The notes: generated by a model from the letters alone, not told the origin. A stretch of 64,000 nt of DNA from Planctomycetaceae bacterium (GCA_039680605.1 JBDKTA010000054.1:116027-180026); one strand, 5' to 3'; shown: positions 40,306-50,334, numbered from the stretch's first letter. Numbers and translations are program-made.

Positions 40306-41973
40306 ATGGACATCCAGGCCAAGAATTCGTTACGCGACATGCTGCGACTGGCCTATCGGCGCAAGTTTCAGTTTCTATTGGCCGCGGGCGTCTTCGCCAC
40401 GCTGGTGCTCATCGGCGCGCATTTCGTGCCGTTGAAATACACCGGCAAGGCGGTCTTCGAGTTCGGGCTCGAGGCCGCCGCCGAAGATATCTCCAAGACC
40501 AGCACCGAATCCTTTGACGCCGTCAAGGAACGCCTCGCGCACGATATCTCGGGCTACCAGGCGATGGAGCAGGCGGTGGTCGAGGCCGGGCTGAACAAGG
40601 GCTTCCCGCGCGACGAGTCGGGGCAGCTGACCTATGAAGGGCTGATGGCCATGCAGACCCTCGTCGGGGAGTTCATGAAGAGCACCGAGGTGGTGTGGGA
40701 GGCGCGGTCCAAGCAGGAAGACCTCGTCTCTGTCAGCTTCACGCACTATGACCCCAAAGTGGCCGAGACGCTCACCAACATCCTGGTCAAGAACTACATC
40801 AACCAGACATACGACAAGATCCGCTCGGGGCTCAAGCGGCAGTTCGACTTCCTGCTCAGCAAGGTCGAAGACTGCGACAAACTTCTTGAGGCCGCCCAGC
40901 GAGACAAGATCCGCTTCGAGACCGATCACGCCGGAATGCTTCCGGACAATCCCGCCGCCTTTCAGGACAAGATCGACCGCAGCCGCGTCGAGCTGGCCGA
41001 GCTGCAGCGGCGCCACGAGGCGGCCCGGTTGAGACTGGTGCGGGTCAAGGCCCTGCGTCAGGAGGCCACGACGCAACCGGGCGCCCAGGCGGCTCACATG
41101 GTTCGCCAGCCCAATCCCGAGCACCAGCGCGTCAGCCTGCAGCTTCAAATGCTCCGCGACGAACTGGACAGTTGCCTGGTCCTGCGGCACATGACCGAGG
41201 CCCATCCGGTCGTCAAATCGCTCCGGGTGAAGATCGCCCAGACCGAAAAGCGCGTCGTCGAGATTCCAACCGACGTGATGAAAGAAGAGTTGGGCGGACC
41301 GCCGGCCAGCCTGATCGACCTGAGCATGGAATCGGCCACGGCGCAGTCTGAGATGGATTCTCTGGGCAGCGAGATCAAGCGACTGACCGACCTTCAGAGC
41401 GGTTATGACAAAGCCTGGGCCAATTTCGCCCCCGTTCGCCAGGACTACATGGTCCTGGTCAAACGATTCACCGAACGCACCGACGAGGCCAAGCAGTGGC
41501 GCGGAAGGCTGGAGAGCGTGCAGGTGGCGCTGGCGGCCGCCGTCGACAACCGTCTGACGCGCCTGCGGGCGATCCAGCCGGCGCGTCAGCAGTTCATTCC
41601 CTCCTCGCCGTCGCTGCTGGTGGTGCTGGTGCTGGCCATCGGCGGGGCGCTGGCGTGCGGGGCCGGCGTGGTCTGGGCCGCCCAGGCCCTCGACCGGACC
41701 ATCAACACGCCCGAGGAGGCGCAGGAAGCCTTCGGGCTGCCCGTCTGCGGCGTGATCGGCGAGATCGTCACCCCGCACCAGAAGGCACGGATGATGGCCC
41801 GGCGATGGTTGCTCACGCCGGCCGTCTCGTTCGTGCTGGTGGCGGTGCTGGCCGGCGCCACGCTCAGCGTGGTCTTCCGCTTGCGGTTTCCCAGGCAATA
41901 CGACCAGGTGTGGACGCAGACCAAGACGGTTCTGACCGCCGGGGAGTTTCCCCGAGGTGAGCGGACACCCTAG
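40306..41973 (+). CDS. Polysaccharide chain-length determinant / co-polymerase (Wzz/GumC family)
   Basis: The 555-residue inner-membrane protein has a first transmembrane helix at about residues 24-46 (FQFLLAAGVFATLVLIGAHF), a large periplasmic part with coiled coils (about 180-245 and 335-430), a second helix (SLLVVLVLAIGGALACGAGV) and a further hydrophobic stretch near the C-terminus (VSFVLVAVLAGATLSVVF). The Pro-rich second helix of Wzz is only partly visible. It sets the length of the polymer and bridges to the BY-kinase-like ATPase. It lies second in the export operon. Confidence 0.88.
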   Translation: MDIQAKNSLRDMLRLAYRRKFQFLLAAGVFATLVLIGAHFVPLKYTGKAVFEFGLEAAAEDISKTSTESFDAVKERLAHDISGYQAMEQAVVEAGLNKGFPRDESGQLTYEGLMAMQTLVGEFMKSTEVVWEARSKQEDLVSVSFTHYDPKVAETLTNILVKNYINQTYDKIRSGLKRQFDFLLSKVEDCDKLLEAAQRDKIRFETDHAGMLPDNPAAFQDKIDRSRVELAELQRRHEAARLRLVRVKALRQEATTQPGAQAAHMVRQPNPEHQRVSLQLQMLRDELDSCLVLRHMTEAHPVVKSLRVKIAQTEKRVVEIPTDVMKEELGGPPASLIDLSMESATAQSEMDSLGSEIKRLTDLQSGYDKAWANFAPVRQDYMVLVKRFTERTDEAKQWRGRLESVQVALAAAVDNRLTRLRAIQPARQQFIPSSPSLLVVLVLAIGGALACGAGVVWAAQALDRTINTPEEAQEAFGLPVCGVIGEIVTPHQKARMMARRWLLTPAVSFVLVAVLAGATLSVVFRLRFPRQYDQVWTQTKTVLTAGEFPRGERTP

Positions 41974-41991
41974 CCGAACTCGAGGGCCTTT

Positions 41992-42873
41992 ATGTATCTG
42001 GAATTCTATAACCTGCGGGAATACCCCTTTTCCATCGGCTGCGATGAACGCTTCTACTATCAAAGCAGTGTACACGCCGAAGCGCTGGCCAACATGCTCT
42101 ACACGTTTCAGCAGCGAAAGGGCATGGTCCTGATCTCCGGGGAAGTCGGCGCGGGAAAGACCTTCGTCGGCCATATGCTGATCTCGCACCTGGGCGCCAG
42201 CTGCGAAGCCGTCATGCTCCGCCACCCGCCCCAGTCCGGAAAGCAGCTCTTCCGAGCGGTGGCCGCGGCGGTGGGGATCCGCCCCGCCCACGAGGTCGAC
42301 AAGCTCGACCTGGCCGACGAACTGCACGAGCACCTGATGCGCATGTTCCAGCGCGGCCGCCTCGTCGCCCTCATCATCGACGAATGTCAGGACCTCAGCG
42401 CCAACGCCCTGGAAGAAATCCGCCTGCTGTGGAACTGGGAGGAGAACGGCCAGCGCCTGCTGCAGATCCTGTTGATCGGACAGCCCGAACTGCGCGAGCG
42501 CCTGCTCGAACCCAAGTGGGAGTCGCTGCGCCAGCGCATCGTGCTGAGCTACCACCTGGATCATCTCTCGGCCGCCGACACGCAGGAGTACATTCATCAC
42601 CGTCTGAAGATCGCCGCCGGCGAGAACAAGTCGCTGGCCGCCTTCACGCCCCAGGCGATGGCGCAGATTTACGGCGCCACCAACGGGATCCCCCGCCTGA
42701 TCAACGTGCTGTGCGACAACGCGCTGCTGGTGAGCTTCGCCCGAGGCAAGCACGAGGTCGACCACCTGGTGATCTCCGAGGTGCTGCGCGACATGACGTG
42801 CTGGGGGCTGCACACGGTCGCCGGCGACCTGGAGCCGCTGGTGCAGAGCGATAATCGACCGGGAGGACTCTGA
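41992..42873 (+). CDS. ExeA-like AAA ATPase associated with polysaccharide secretion
   Basis: The 293-residue ATPase has Walker A at residues 50-57 (GEVGAGKT), Walker B at about 125-131 (VALIIDECQDL), and the ExeA-family opening MYLEFYNLREYPFSIGCDER. The C-terminal part (YGATNGIPRLINVLCDNALL) is typical. In XrtA/PEP-CTERM loci a protein of this type (TIGR03015 family, from memory) sits next to the chain-length and tyrosine-kinase genes, as here. Its role is not well established. The stop overlaps the next ATG by one base. Confidence 0.88.
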   Translation: MYLEFYNLREYPFSIGCDERFYYQSSVHAEALANMLYTFQQRKGMVLISGEVGAGKTFVGHMLISHLGASCEAVMLRHPPQSGKQLFRAVAAAVGIRPAHEVDKLDLADELHEHLMRMFQRGRLVALIIDECQDLSANALEEIRLLWNWEENGQRLLQILLIGQPELRERLLEPKWESLRQRIVLSYHLDHLSAADTQEYIHHRLKIAAGENKSLAAFTPQAMAQIYGATNGIPRLINVLCDNALLVSFARGKHEVDHLVISEVLRDMTCWGLHTVAGDLEPLVQSDNRPGGL

Positions 42874-43865
42874 TGGGTAACGTCTTCGACGCCATGAAAC
42901 GCGCCGCCGCTGAAAAGCCCGCACCCGCGCCGGCTCCCAGGATAGAACCCGAGCCGATGGAGGCACTCCAGCCGGTCCAGGAGCAGCCCGTGGCCGTCCA
43001 GGCGGTTCAACCGAAGGCGCCGCCGCAGACCGGCGACGACCGCCGCGGCGCCGACGCCGGCGTGCAGCAGCAGCACAAGGTGCCCCAGGACGCCAAGCCC
43101 TCCGCCAAGCCGGTTCTGGCGTCGATCCTGGACGGCGCCGACGTGACGCCGGTCAAACCTCGCCGCAAGACCGCCCCGGTGATTGACGAATCGCAGGTGC
43201 AGTACTCCAAGAGCCTGGTGGCCTGGCACGACCGGACGGGGCGGGTCGCCGAGCAGTACCGGGCGCTGCGGACGCAACTGATCGCGCACTTCAAGGACAA
43301 GCCTTTCGCCGCCATCGTGACGTCTGCCCAGAGCGGCGAAGGCAAGACGATCACGTGCCTGAACCTGGCGCTGAGCCTGGCGGGCCTGAAGGACTCGCGC
43401 ACCGTCGTCGTCGACTGCGACTTCCGCCGAAGCACCGTTTCGGCCATGCTGCACGACACCTCCAGCAAGGGTCTGGCCGATGTCTTGCGCGGGCAGGCGA
43501 CCATTAACGACGTGATGCGCCCGACGCCCTATCCGAATTTTTCGGTGGTGCTGGCGGGTCGCTCGTCGCAGGAGGAGGCGCCCGAGCTGATGGCCCGGGG
43601 CGAACTCGACGACGTGGTGCATCATCTGCAGAAGAACTTCGACTACGTCCTGTTCGACACCCCGCCGATCAACGCCCTCTCCGACGCGGCCATGATGGGC
43701 CGCCTCACCGGCGAGGCGCTTCTGGTGGTGCGCATGAACAAGACCCAGCGCGAGGCGGTGCATGCGGCTCTGCACCGCCTTGAACCCCTGCGCGTGCGCG
43801 TGGCAGGGCTGGTGCTGGTGGGGCAGAAATATCTTGTCCCGCATTATCTCTACGACCAGGCATAG
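42873..43865 (+). CDS. BY-kinase / CpsD-CapB-like ATPase
   Basis: The 330-residue protein has an N-terminal Pro/Ala/Gln-rich stretch (about 1-105), then Walker A (SAQSGEGKT, 151-159), Walker A' (VVVDCDFRR, D181), and FDTPP (D262). A terminal Tyr cluster is limited to QKYLVPHYLYDQA, with three tyrosines. It resembles the tyrosine autokinases that partner Wzz/GumC proteins, controlling polymer assembly and export. The lack of a long C-terminal tyrosine cluster means kinase activity is unproven. It is immediately downstream of the ExeA-like gene. Confidence 0.85.
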   Translation: MGNVFDAMKRAAAEKPAPAPAPRIEPEPMEALQPVQEQPVAVQAVQPKAPPQTGDDRRGADAGVQQQHKVPQDAKPSAKPVLASILDGADVTPVKPRRKTAPVIDESQVQYSKSLVAWHDRTGRVAEQYRALRTQLIAHFKDKPFAAIVTSAQSGEGKTITCLNLALSLAGLKDSRTVVVDCDFRRSTVSAMLHDTSSKGLADVLRGQATINDVMRPTPYPNFSVVLAGRSSQEEAPELMARGELDDVVHHLQKNFDYVLFDTPPINALSDAAMMGRLTGEALLVVRMNKTQREAVHAALHRLEPLRVRVAGLVLVGQKYLVPHYLYDQA

Positions 43866-43892
43866 CCGCCGAGGCTGCCGGGAGGGGGGCTC

Positions 43893-44954
43893 ATGATATC
43901 GGCCATCGGGCAACCGTATGTTATCCGTGACTGCGGCCCGCAGGACAGGGACGCCTGGGAAGCTTACGTGCGCTCTCACGCGCAGGGCACGCTGTTTCAC
44001 CTGCCCCAGTGGAGCCGCGCCGTGGCCCGCGCGTACGGGCACCGCCCGTACCACCTGGCGGCCTGGGACGGCCAGCGCATGGTGGGCGTGCTGCCGCTGT
44101 TTCTGGTCAAGAGCCTCTTCGTGGGGCGCGTGCTGATCTCAGTCCCCTATGCCACCTACGGCGGGATCCTCGCCGATTCGCCGCCGATAACCCAAGCCTT
44201 GTTTGAGGCGGCCACGGACCTGCACCGCCGCCTGTCGACGCGGTACATTGAGCTGCGCCACCGCGACAGCAGCGGCCTGGAACTGCCATCGATCGACCGC
44301 TACGACACGTTTCGCAAGGAACTGGCGACCACGCCCGAAGGCATCATGAAGCAACTGCCGCAGAAGGCGCGCACCGCCGCTCGCAAAGGCCTCAAACTCC
44401 TCGGCGACGACTGCGTCTCTTTCTCGCCTGACAATCTCGACAGGGTCTATGACATCTACTCGCGGCGGTTGCGGGAACTGGGCTCTCCCAACTATCGCCG
44501 GGCGTTCTTTCGCGTCCTGCAGGAGGAGTTCGGCCAGGATTGCGCCTGCATCGTCGTGCGCAGCGGCCACGGACAGTCGCTGGCGGGTCTGATGGGGTTT
44601 TTCTTCCGGGACGAGTTTACCTCGTATTTCGCCGGCAACGTGCCCCACGCCTTCACCGCCAGCGCCACCGCGGCGATGTACCTGCGGACGATGGAATACG
44701 TCGCCCAGCGCGGCGCGAAGATCTTCGATCTCAACCGCAGCCGGCGCGACAACTCCGGGCCCTATCAGTGGAAGCGCCACCAGGGCTTCACGCCCGAGCC
44801 GCTGCACTACCAGATCTATAACGGCGGCAGCGGCGAGATGCCCAACCTCACGCCCAGCAACCGCAAGTTCGCGATCGCTTCCAGAGCGTGGAAACGGATG
44901 CCTCTGTGGTTCACGCGCGCCATGGGAGGGCGTCTGACCAAGTGGATTCCATGA
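43893..44954 (+). CDS. FemAB-like GNAT-fold protein of the XrtA/exopolysaccharide type
   Basis: A 353-residue protein with two GNAT-like halves: RSHAQGTLFHLPQWSRAVAR near the start, and GLMGFFFRDEFTSYFAGNVP with MEYVAQRGAKIFDLNRSRRD in the second half. The order and motifs match the FemAB-type proteins known from XrtA/PEP-CTERM loci (TIGR03019, from memory). They probably transfer an aminoacyl group to a glycan or lipid carrier. It starts 27 bases after the kinase-like gene. The acceptor is unknown. Overall good fit to the family. Confidence 0.85.
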   Translation: MISAIGQPYVIRDCGPQDRDAWEAYVRSHAQGTLFHLPQWSRAVARAYGHRPYHLAAWDGQRMVGVLPLFLVKSLFVGRVLISVPYATYGGILADSPPITQALFEAATDLHRRLSTRYIELRHRDSSGLELPSIDRYDTFRKELATTPEGIMKQLPQKARTAARKGLKLLGDDCVSFSPDNLDRVYDIYSRRLRELGSPNYRRAFFRVLQEEFGQDCACIVVRSGHGQSLAGLMGFFFRDEFTSYFAGNVPHAFTASATAAMYLRTMEYVAQRGAKIFDLNRSRRDNSGPYQWKRHQGFTPEPLHYQIYNGGSGEMPNLTPSNRKFAIASRAWKRMPLWFTRAMGGRLTKWIP

Positions 44955-45005
44955 TTGGGCCGCCGCGGCAAGGGGGACTGACGTGCTGACGTTCAGGTGG
45001 GGCAC

Positions 45006-47387
45006 ATGAAACAGCTTCTGTATATCTCTCATTGCGTCCCGTATCCCCCCGACAAGGGGGAACGCATCCGCGCCTACCACGAACTGCGCGCCTTGAGCGC
45101 CGATTTCGAAATCACGCTGGTTTGCCTCGCGCGAGGCCGCCGGCGCCCGGAGCCGTCCGTGGTCGACCACCTGCAACGGTTTTGCCGCCGCGTGGAGATT
45201 ATTCCGGCGGGCGGAGCCGCCGGACTGCTCCGCGGCGCCCTGAGCCTGGCGGCGGGGCGATCGGTCAGTGAAGGCTACTTCACGCTGCCGGCGGCCAGGA
45301 ACCTCATCGCGCGCCTCGCGCCCCCGGGCGGGTTCGACCTGGCGATGGGGTACTGCTCGGCCACGCTGGACCTGGTGCTCTCGGCCGCGGCAGGGGCCCG
45401 AATTCTGGACGTTGTCGACGCCGACAGCCTCAAGTGGGCCGCCTATGCCCGACAGTCGCGCTGGCCGCTGAGCAGGCTGTACGCCCGTGAGGCCGCCGCG
45501 GTGCGGGCGCTCGAGGCCCGGGCGGCGCAGCGATGCAACGCCGTCTTCTATGTCAGCGAGGCCGAAGCGCAGGCCGCCCCGGCGGGCGATCGCGTGCATG
45601 CGGTCGCCAACGGGGTCGATCTGGAATACTTCAACCTGCATCACGACGCCTCACGATCGGCCCAGACGGTGGTCTTTCTGGGCTCGATGGACTACCGCCC
45701 CAATATCGAGGCGGCCTGCTGGTATGCGAGGCACGTCCATGGCCCGCTGCGGGAGCGGCATCGGGAACTGGAGTTCTGGATCGTCGGGCGCCGCCCCGCC
45801 CGAGCGGTTCGCCGCCTGGCGCGTCAGGCCGGCGTGCATGTCACCGGCACCGTTCCCGACGTCCGCCCGTACGTCGCCCGCTCGCGCCTGGCGGTGGCGC
45901 CGCTGATGATCGCGCGGGGGGTGCAGAACAAAGTGCTCGAAGCCCTCGTAATGCAGCGCCCGGTGGTCGCCTCGCCGGCGGCGCTGGAAGGACTGGACCT
46001 GGACGACTGCCCCGGGGCCGTCCGCGCCGATGGACCGCAGCAGTGGATCGAGGCCGTCGAAGCTCTGCTGGGCGATCCTGCCCGCTGCGGACGCCTGGGA
46101 CGCCAGAGCCGCCGCCTCATTGTGCAGCGCTATTCCTGGCGCCACTGCCTCAAGCCGCTGGTGACGCTCTGCCGGGATCTGAGCGAGGCGCGGCCGGTTG
46201 ACCGCGCCGCCGAGACCGCGGAGATCCAGGGGCGCACCATCCTGTGCTTTGCCAGCGGCTACGATGCCCCGCCCACCAGCAAGCATCACGTGATGCACGA
46301 ACTGGCGCGTCGCAACACCGTGCTTTGGGTCTGCTACCATGGTTCGCGAACGCCGACCATCGCCGGTCACGATCTCAAGCACCTCGCCGGGCGGCTGCGA
46401 AACGTGTTCTCCGGCGTGCGGCAGGTGCGGGAGAATCTCCACGTGCTGACGCCGCTGGTGGTGCCGCTGCCGGGCTCGGCCGCGGCCAAGGCGATCAATC
46501 GGCGTTTGCTGAAATGGCAGATCAACCGCGCGTTGGCCCGCCTGCGGTGCGGGCCGCTGCAGATCTGGTCGTTCTGCCCGGACGTGGCTTACCTCGTCGA
46601 AGGCTTCGACGCGGAGCGCGTGCTGTACTACTGCGTGGACGACTTCGCCTCCTTCAGCGGTTACGACAGCAACCTGATGCTCAGCCAGGAACGCGCCCTC
46701 TGCCATCGCGCCGACCTGGTAGTGGCCACCTCGCAGGCTCTCTATGATGCCAAAAAGTCGCTGGCCCACGACACTCTCCTGGTGCCCCACGGGGTCGACT
46801 GGGAGCATTTCGCCAAGGCTTTGAGCGAATCGAGTCGGGCCGTTCCTGCCGATATCGCCGCCATCCCAAGCCCGCGCGTCGGGTTCTTCGGCCTCATCCG
46901 GGACTGGGTGGACCTGGACCTGATAGCCGCCGTGGCACGCCGGCGACGGCAGTGGCACTTCGTGTTCCTGGGCGATTCGGCCGTCGACCTGACGCCGCTG
47001 CAGGCGCTGCCCAACGTACACTTCCTGGGTCCTCGACCCTACGGCGCCCTGCCGGACTACTGCCGTGCGATGAATGCGGCGATGGTGCCCTTCAAGCTCA
47101 ACGCCCTGACGGCGGCAGTGAACCCGATCAAGCTGCGGGAGTATCTTTCGGCGGGCCTGGGCGTGGTGTCGACGCCGCTTCCGGAGGTGCAGGCTCTTGG
47201 GGATCTGGTGGAGATCGCCGCCGGTCCGGAGGCGTTCGAGGCGGCTGTCGAGCGCCTGTTGTCCTGCGACGCCGGCCATCGCCTGCGGCGGTCGCAGAGC
47301 ATGTCCGATCAGACCTGGCAGCAGAAGGTGCAGCAGATTTCCCGGCGACTGATGGGCGGCGCCGCGCCGATCGAGGGGCGTTCATGA
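45006..47387 (+). CDS. Fused double glycosyltransferase (TIGR03087-like + GT-B domain)
   Basis: A single 793-residue reading frame with two GT-B transferases. Residues 1-~400 match the glycosyltransferase of XrtA loci: LYISHCVPYPPDKGERIRAY, FLGSMDYRPNIEAACWYA and KVLEALVMQRPVVASPAALE. Residues ~405-793 form a second unit: RTILCFASGYDAPPTSKHHV, YYCVDDFASFSGYD, LLVPHGVDWEHFAKAL and KLREYLSAGLGVVSTPLPEV. Each half has its own donor-binding end. I see no internal stop or start with a ribosome site at the joint, so it is a true fusion in this assembly. The ATG at 45006 follows AGGTGGGG; GTG 44997 is a weaker alternative. It overlaps the flippase gene by four bases. Confidence 0.88.
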   Translation: MKQLLYISHCVPYPPDKGERIRAYHELRALSADFEITLVCLARGRRRPEPSVVDHLQRFCRRVEIIPAGGAAGLLRGALSLAAGRSVSEGYFTLPAARNLIARLAPPGGFDLAMGYCSATLDLVLSAAAGARILDVVDADSLKWAAYARQSRWPLSRLYAREAAAVRALEARAAQRCNAVFYVSEAEAQAAPAGDRVHAVANGVDLEYFNLHHDASRSAQTVVFLGSMDYRPNIEAACWYARHVHGPLRERHRELEFWIVGRRPARAVRRLARQAGVHVTGTVPDVRPYVARSRLAVAPLMIARGVQNKVLEALVMQRPVVASPAALEGLDLDDCPGAVRADGPQQWIEAVEALLGDPARCGRLGRQSRRLIVQRYSWRHCLKPLVTLCRDLSEARPVDRAAETAEIQGRTILCFASGYDAPPTSKHHVMHELARRNTVLWVCYHGSRTPTIAGHDLKHLAGRLRNVFSGVRQVRENLHVLTPLVVPLPGSAAAKAINRRLLKWQINRALARLRCGPLQIWSFCPDVAYLVEGFDAERVLYYCVDDFASFSGYDSNLMLSQERALCHRADLVVATSQALYDAKKSLAHDTLLVPHGVDWEHFAKALSESSRAVPADIAAIPSPRVGFFGLIRDWVDLDLIAAVARRRRQWHFVFLGDSAVDLTPLQALPNVHFLGPRPYGALPDYCRAMNAAMVPFKLNALTAAVNPIKLREYLSAGLGVVSTPLPEVQALGDLVEIAAGPEAFEAAVERLLSCDAGHRLRRSQSMSDQTWQQKVQQISRRLMGGAAPIEGRS

Positions 47388-48961
47388 GTAAGTCTCGTCT
47401 CTACATGCGCAACGCCGCCGCGAATTGGCTGGGCTATGCCGCCAACATCGTCGTGATGCTCTTGCTTTCGCGACTGGTAGTACACAGCCTGGGCAAGACC
47501 GGCTACGGCGTCTGGTCGCTGCTGATGACGCTGACGGGGTACCTGGGCCTGGCCGAATTGGGCGTGCGCGTCAGCACCGGGCGTTACGTCAACTATTACA
47601 TCGGGCGCGGCGAGCAGGATAAGGTCGACAAAGTCGTCAGCACGTCGATGGTGTTCTGCACCCTCATCAGCCTGGTGGTGTTCGCGGCGGCGTTGATCAT
47701 CGGGACGTTCTTTCACGAGTTGTTCCCCAAGACTCCAGCCAGCCTGGCCGACGAGGCCTTTGCCGTGCTGATGATGACGGCATTGAACGTCTGGCTGGGG
47801 TTCATGGGCACGCTGTTCGGGCAGCTCTTGCGGGCCCGCAACCGGTTCGATCTGCGAAGCCTGGCGATGGTGATCACCCTGCTGGTGCGCGCGGTGGGCA
47901 CGTGGATCGTCCTCAAGCGAGGCGGGGGGCTGGTCGAACTGGCCGAGGTGCTGGTTCTCAGCAGCGGCGTCAGCTTCCTGCTGTTCGTCGCCTTTACGCG
48001 CTGGAAGGGAGCCCCCGCCCGCATCGCGCTGTCGCTGTTCGACTGGCAGACGCTCAAGGAGACGTTCCGCTACGGCATCTGGGCCTTCATGCAGAACATC
48101 AGCTCGCGGATCATCAGTTGCACCGACGTGGTGGTCATCGGCCTGCTGCTCAAGATCGAGGACATCGCCGTCTACAGCATCGCCCTGTCGCTGATCGAGT
48201 ACAGCACCGCCCTGGTGCAGCAGTTGTTCTCGGTGCTGGTGCCCGACGTGGAACAGGCCGCCGGACGCGACGACAAAACCGCCCTGGCCGGCTACATGCT
48301 TAACGGCACGCGCGTGACGTTGATGCTGGCCGTGCCGCTGCTGGTGGGTCTGATGACCATGGGCGACGACTTCATCCGCATCTGGCTGGGACCGGGCTTT
48401 GAACGCAGCGGCGGGGTGCTGATCATCCTGGCCGTCACGTCCCTGGCCGGCATGCTGTCCTGGTCGCCGGGAATGTGCCTCAACGCCATGGGCTACGTGA
48501 AGATTAACGCCGCCATCTCCGGCAGCGAGGCGGTGCTGAACCTGGTCCTGAGCCTGGCGTTTGTGACGCTGTTCAAGTGGGACATCTACGGCGTGGCGGC
48601 AGGGACCATGGTGCCGGCTATCGGCTTCAGTTGCATCCTGGTCACGCGGCTGTGCTACCGGAAACTGGGCGTGCCGTTCGGTAGCGTGCTGACGGAACTG
48701 GTCTTTCCGATGCTGGTCACCGCGGCAGTGTTCGCGGCCATCTGCCTGGGGTGGCAGGCCCTGCTGCCGGTCACATCCTGGGGAACGTTCCTGTTGTCAT
48801 TGGCCGTGCTGGCGACGCTGTATGCGCCGCTGGGCCTGTACGCTTTCCTGCCGGCGGAACTGCGAAAGGCGCTCTGGACAAGGATCATGGCCAGGCTGGG
48901 ATTCGCCGCGGATGTCCAGGTGGGGGATGTTCTGCCGGCGCAAACGGAGGAGCGGGAATGA
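47384..48961 (+). CDS. Wzx-type polysaccharide flippase (MOP superfamily)
   Basis: A 525-residue protein with about 12-14 transmembrane segments, of the polysaccharide biosynthesis/MATE-like transport superfamily. It begins MSKSRLYMRNAAANWLGYA then VVMLLLSRLVVHSLGKTGYG, and repeats the GYGVWSLLMTLTGYLGLAEL pattern typical of O-antigen transporters. It would move lipid-linked sugar units across the inner membrane. It overlaps both neighbours by four bases (ATGA). Confidence 0.92.
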   Translation: MSKSRLYMRNAAANWLGYAANIVVMLLLSRLVVHSLGKTGYGVWSLLMTLTGYLGLAELGVRVSTGRYVNYYIGRGEQDKVDKVVSTSMVFCTLISLVVFAAALIIGTFFHELFPKTPASLADEAFAVLMMTALNVWLGFMGTLFGQLLRARNRFDLRSLAMVITLLVRAVGTWIVLKRGGGLVELAEVLVLSSGVSFLLFVAFTRWKGAPARIALSLFDWQTLKETFRYGIWAFMQNISSRIISCTDVVVIGLLLKIEDIAVYSIALSLIEYSTALVQQLFSVLVPDVEQAAGRDDKTALAGYMLNGTRVTLMLAVPLLVGLMTMGDDFIRIWLGPGFERSGGVLIILAVTSLAGMLSWSPGMCLNAMGYVKINAAISGSEAVLNLVLSLAFVTLFKWDIYGVAAGTMVPAIGFSCILVTRLCYRKLGVPFGSVLTELVFPMLVTAAVFAAICLGWQALLPVTSWGTFLLSLAVLATLYAPLGLYAFLPAELRKALWTRIMARLGFAADVQVGDVLPAQTEERE

Positions 48962-50334
48962 ACCCGTCGGTCCTGATTATCTGTGCAAGGTTTCCCCCCG
49001 TGAATGTCAGTTCCATTCACCGCACCGTTGCTCTGTGCCGCCACCTCATCGGCGCCGGCCACCGCGCCACCGTGCTGACCATGCCGCCGCTGCCCGGTCA
49101 GCCGGTCGACCCGACGCTGCTGGCGCGGGTGCCGGGGGCAATCGAGATCGTCGCGGTGCGCCCGTGGCTGCAGAAGTGGATCACCAACGAAAAGAAGATC
49201 GCTGCCGGAGCGACCGGGCCCGCCGCGGAGGCGCCGCCGGCGGCCCGGAGCGACCTTCAGCCCGGGCTGCGAAGTTGGATTTCCTGGTGCCTTCGCACGC
49301 CGGACAAGTGGACGCCGTGGTTCGTGCCTGCCCTGCGCCGGGCGATCCGATACGCGCGCACCAATCACGTCGACGTGATCTACTCGACCGCCCCGGTCTG
49401 GACCGCCCACCTGGTCGCCATGGCCGCTGCGGCGTGGCTGAAACTGCCCTGGGTGGCGGACTGCCGCGATCCGTGGCAGGCCAACCCGTTCCGGCGGTTC
49501 CCGCACGCGACGCACCGGCGGCTCGATGCGGCGCTGGAGCGGGGGATGGTCCGCCGCGCCTGGCGGGTCATCTGCAACACGCAAGGCGCCGCGGCAGAGT
49601 TTTCGCAACGCTTCCCCGACCGGGCCGAGGCCTTCGTCGCCATCCCCAACGGGTATGACGCCGCCGAGGTCGCCGCGGCGATGGACGCACCGGTGCGGCC
49701 TCATGACGGGATCTGCCGTCTCGTCCACACGGGCAATTTTTACGGCGGTCGCTCGCCGCGGCCGCTGCTGACGGCCTTGAAGGTGCTGGCGCAGCGGCGC
49801 CCCGAATTGCGCAGTCGCCTGCGCCTGGTGCAGATCGGCCTGGACAACTACCAGGGTCAGGCGCTGTCGGAGCTGGCCGGCCGCTGCGGCGCCGCGGACA
49901 TGGTCGAGGTGGCCGGGGCGATGCCCCACGCTCAGGCCCTGCAGGCGGTGCATCAGTCGGACGCGGCGGTGGTGGTCGGGCATGACGGTCCCGGCAGCGA
50001 TCTGCAGATACCCCGCAAGTTCTACGAGTACATCGGACTGGGCAAGAGCATCCTGGTCACCGGCGGCAGTTGTGCGGGCATTTCGCAGCTCCTGGCCGGG
50101 CGCAGCCACGAGTCGATCTGGATGGTCCCGGAGCAGGCCGACGGCGGCGCCAAGCTCGCCGACGCGCTGGAGCAGATCGTCGGGCGCTGGCAGAGCGGCC
50201 TTCTGAGCGGACCGCAAGACCTGCGCGCCGACTTCACGTCAGAGGTGATGGCCCAGCGGATACGCCGGGTGCTGATCGAGACCGTCGAGGCGGCGGAGGC
50301 GCCCGCGGCGGCGGCCAAGGAGGACGCTCCATGA
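48958..50334 (+). CDS. Glycosyltransferase family 4-like protein
   Basis: A 458-residue GT-B transferase. It opens VLIICARFPPVNVSSIHRTV and has WVADCRDPWQANPF, ICNTQGAAAEF and, in the donor domain, VHTGNFYGGRSPRPLLTAL and KFYEYIGLGKSILVTGGS, matching GT4 and related families. It probably adds one sugar of the repeat unit. Starts in the ATGA that ends the flippase gene and itself ends in an ATGA that begins the ligase gene. Donor and acceptor are unknown. Confidence 0.88.
   Translation: MNPSVLIICARFPPVNVSSIHRTVALCRHLIGAGHRATVLTMPPLPGQPVDPTLLARVPGAIEIVAVRPWLQKWITNEKKIAAGATGPAAEAPPAARSDLQPGLRSWISWCLRTPDKWTPWFVPALRRAIRYARTNHVDVIYSTAPVWTAHLVAMAAAAWLKLPWVADCRDPWQANPFRRFPHATHRRLDAALERGMVRRAWRVICNTQGAAAEFSQRFPDRAEAFVAIPNGYDAAEVAAAMDAPVRPHDGICRLVHTGNFYGGRSPRPLLTALKVLAQRRPELRSRLRLVQIGLDNYQGQALSELAGRCGAADMVEVAGAMPHAQALQAVHQSDAAVVVGHDGPGSDLQIPRKFYEYIGLGKSILVTGGSCAGISQLLAGRSHESIWMVPEQADGGAKLADALEQIVGRWQSGLLSGPQDLRADFTSEVMAQRIRRVLIETVEAAEAPAAAAKEDAP

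Noticed and set aside
40375..42966. Reverse-strand frame of 863 codons across the export genes
   Set aside because: It mirrors the chain-length and ExeA-like genes, whose motifs are convincing; no domain is visible in the reverse reading.
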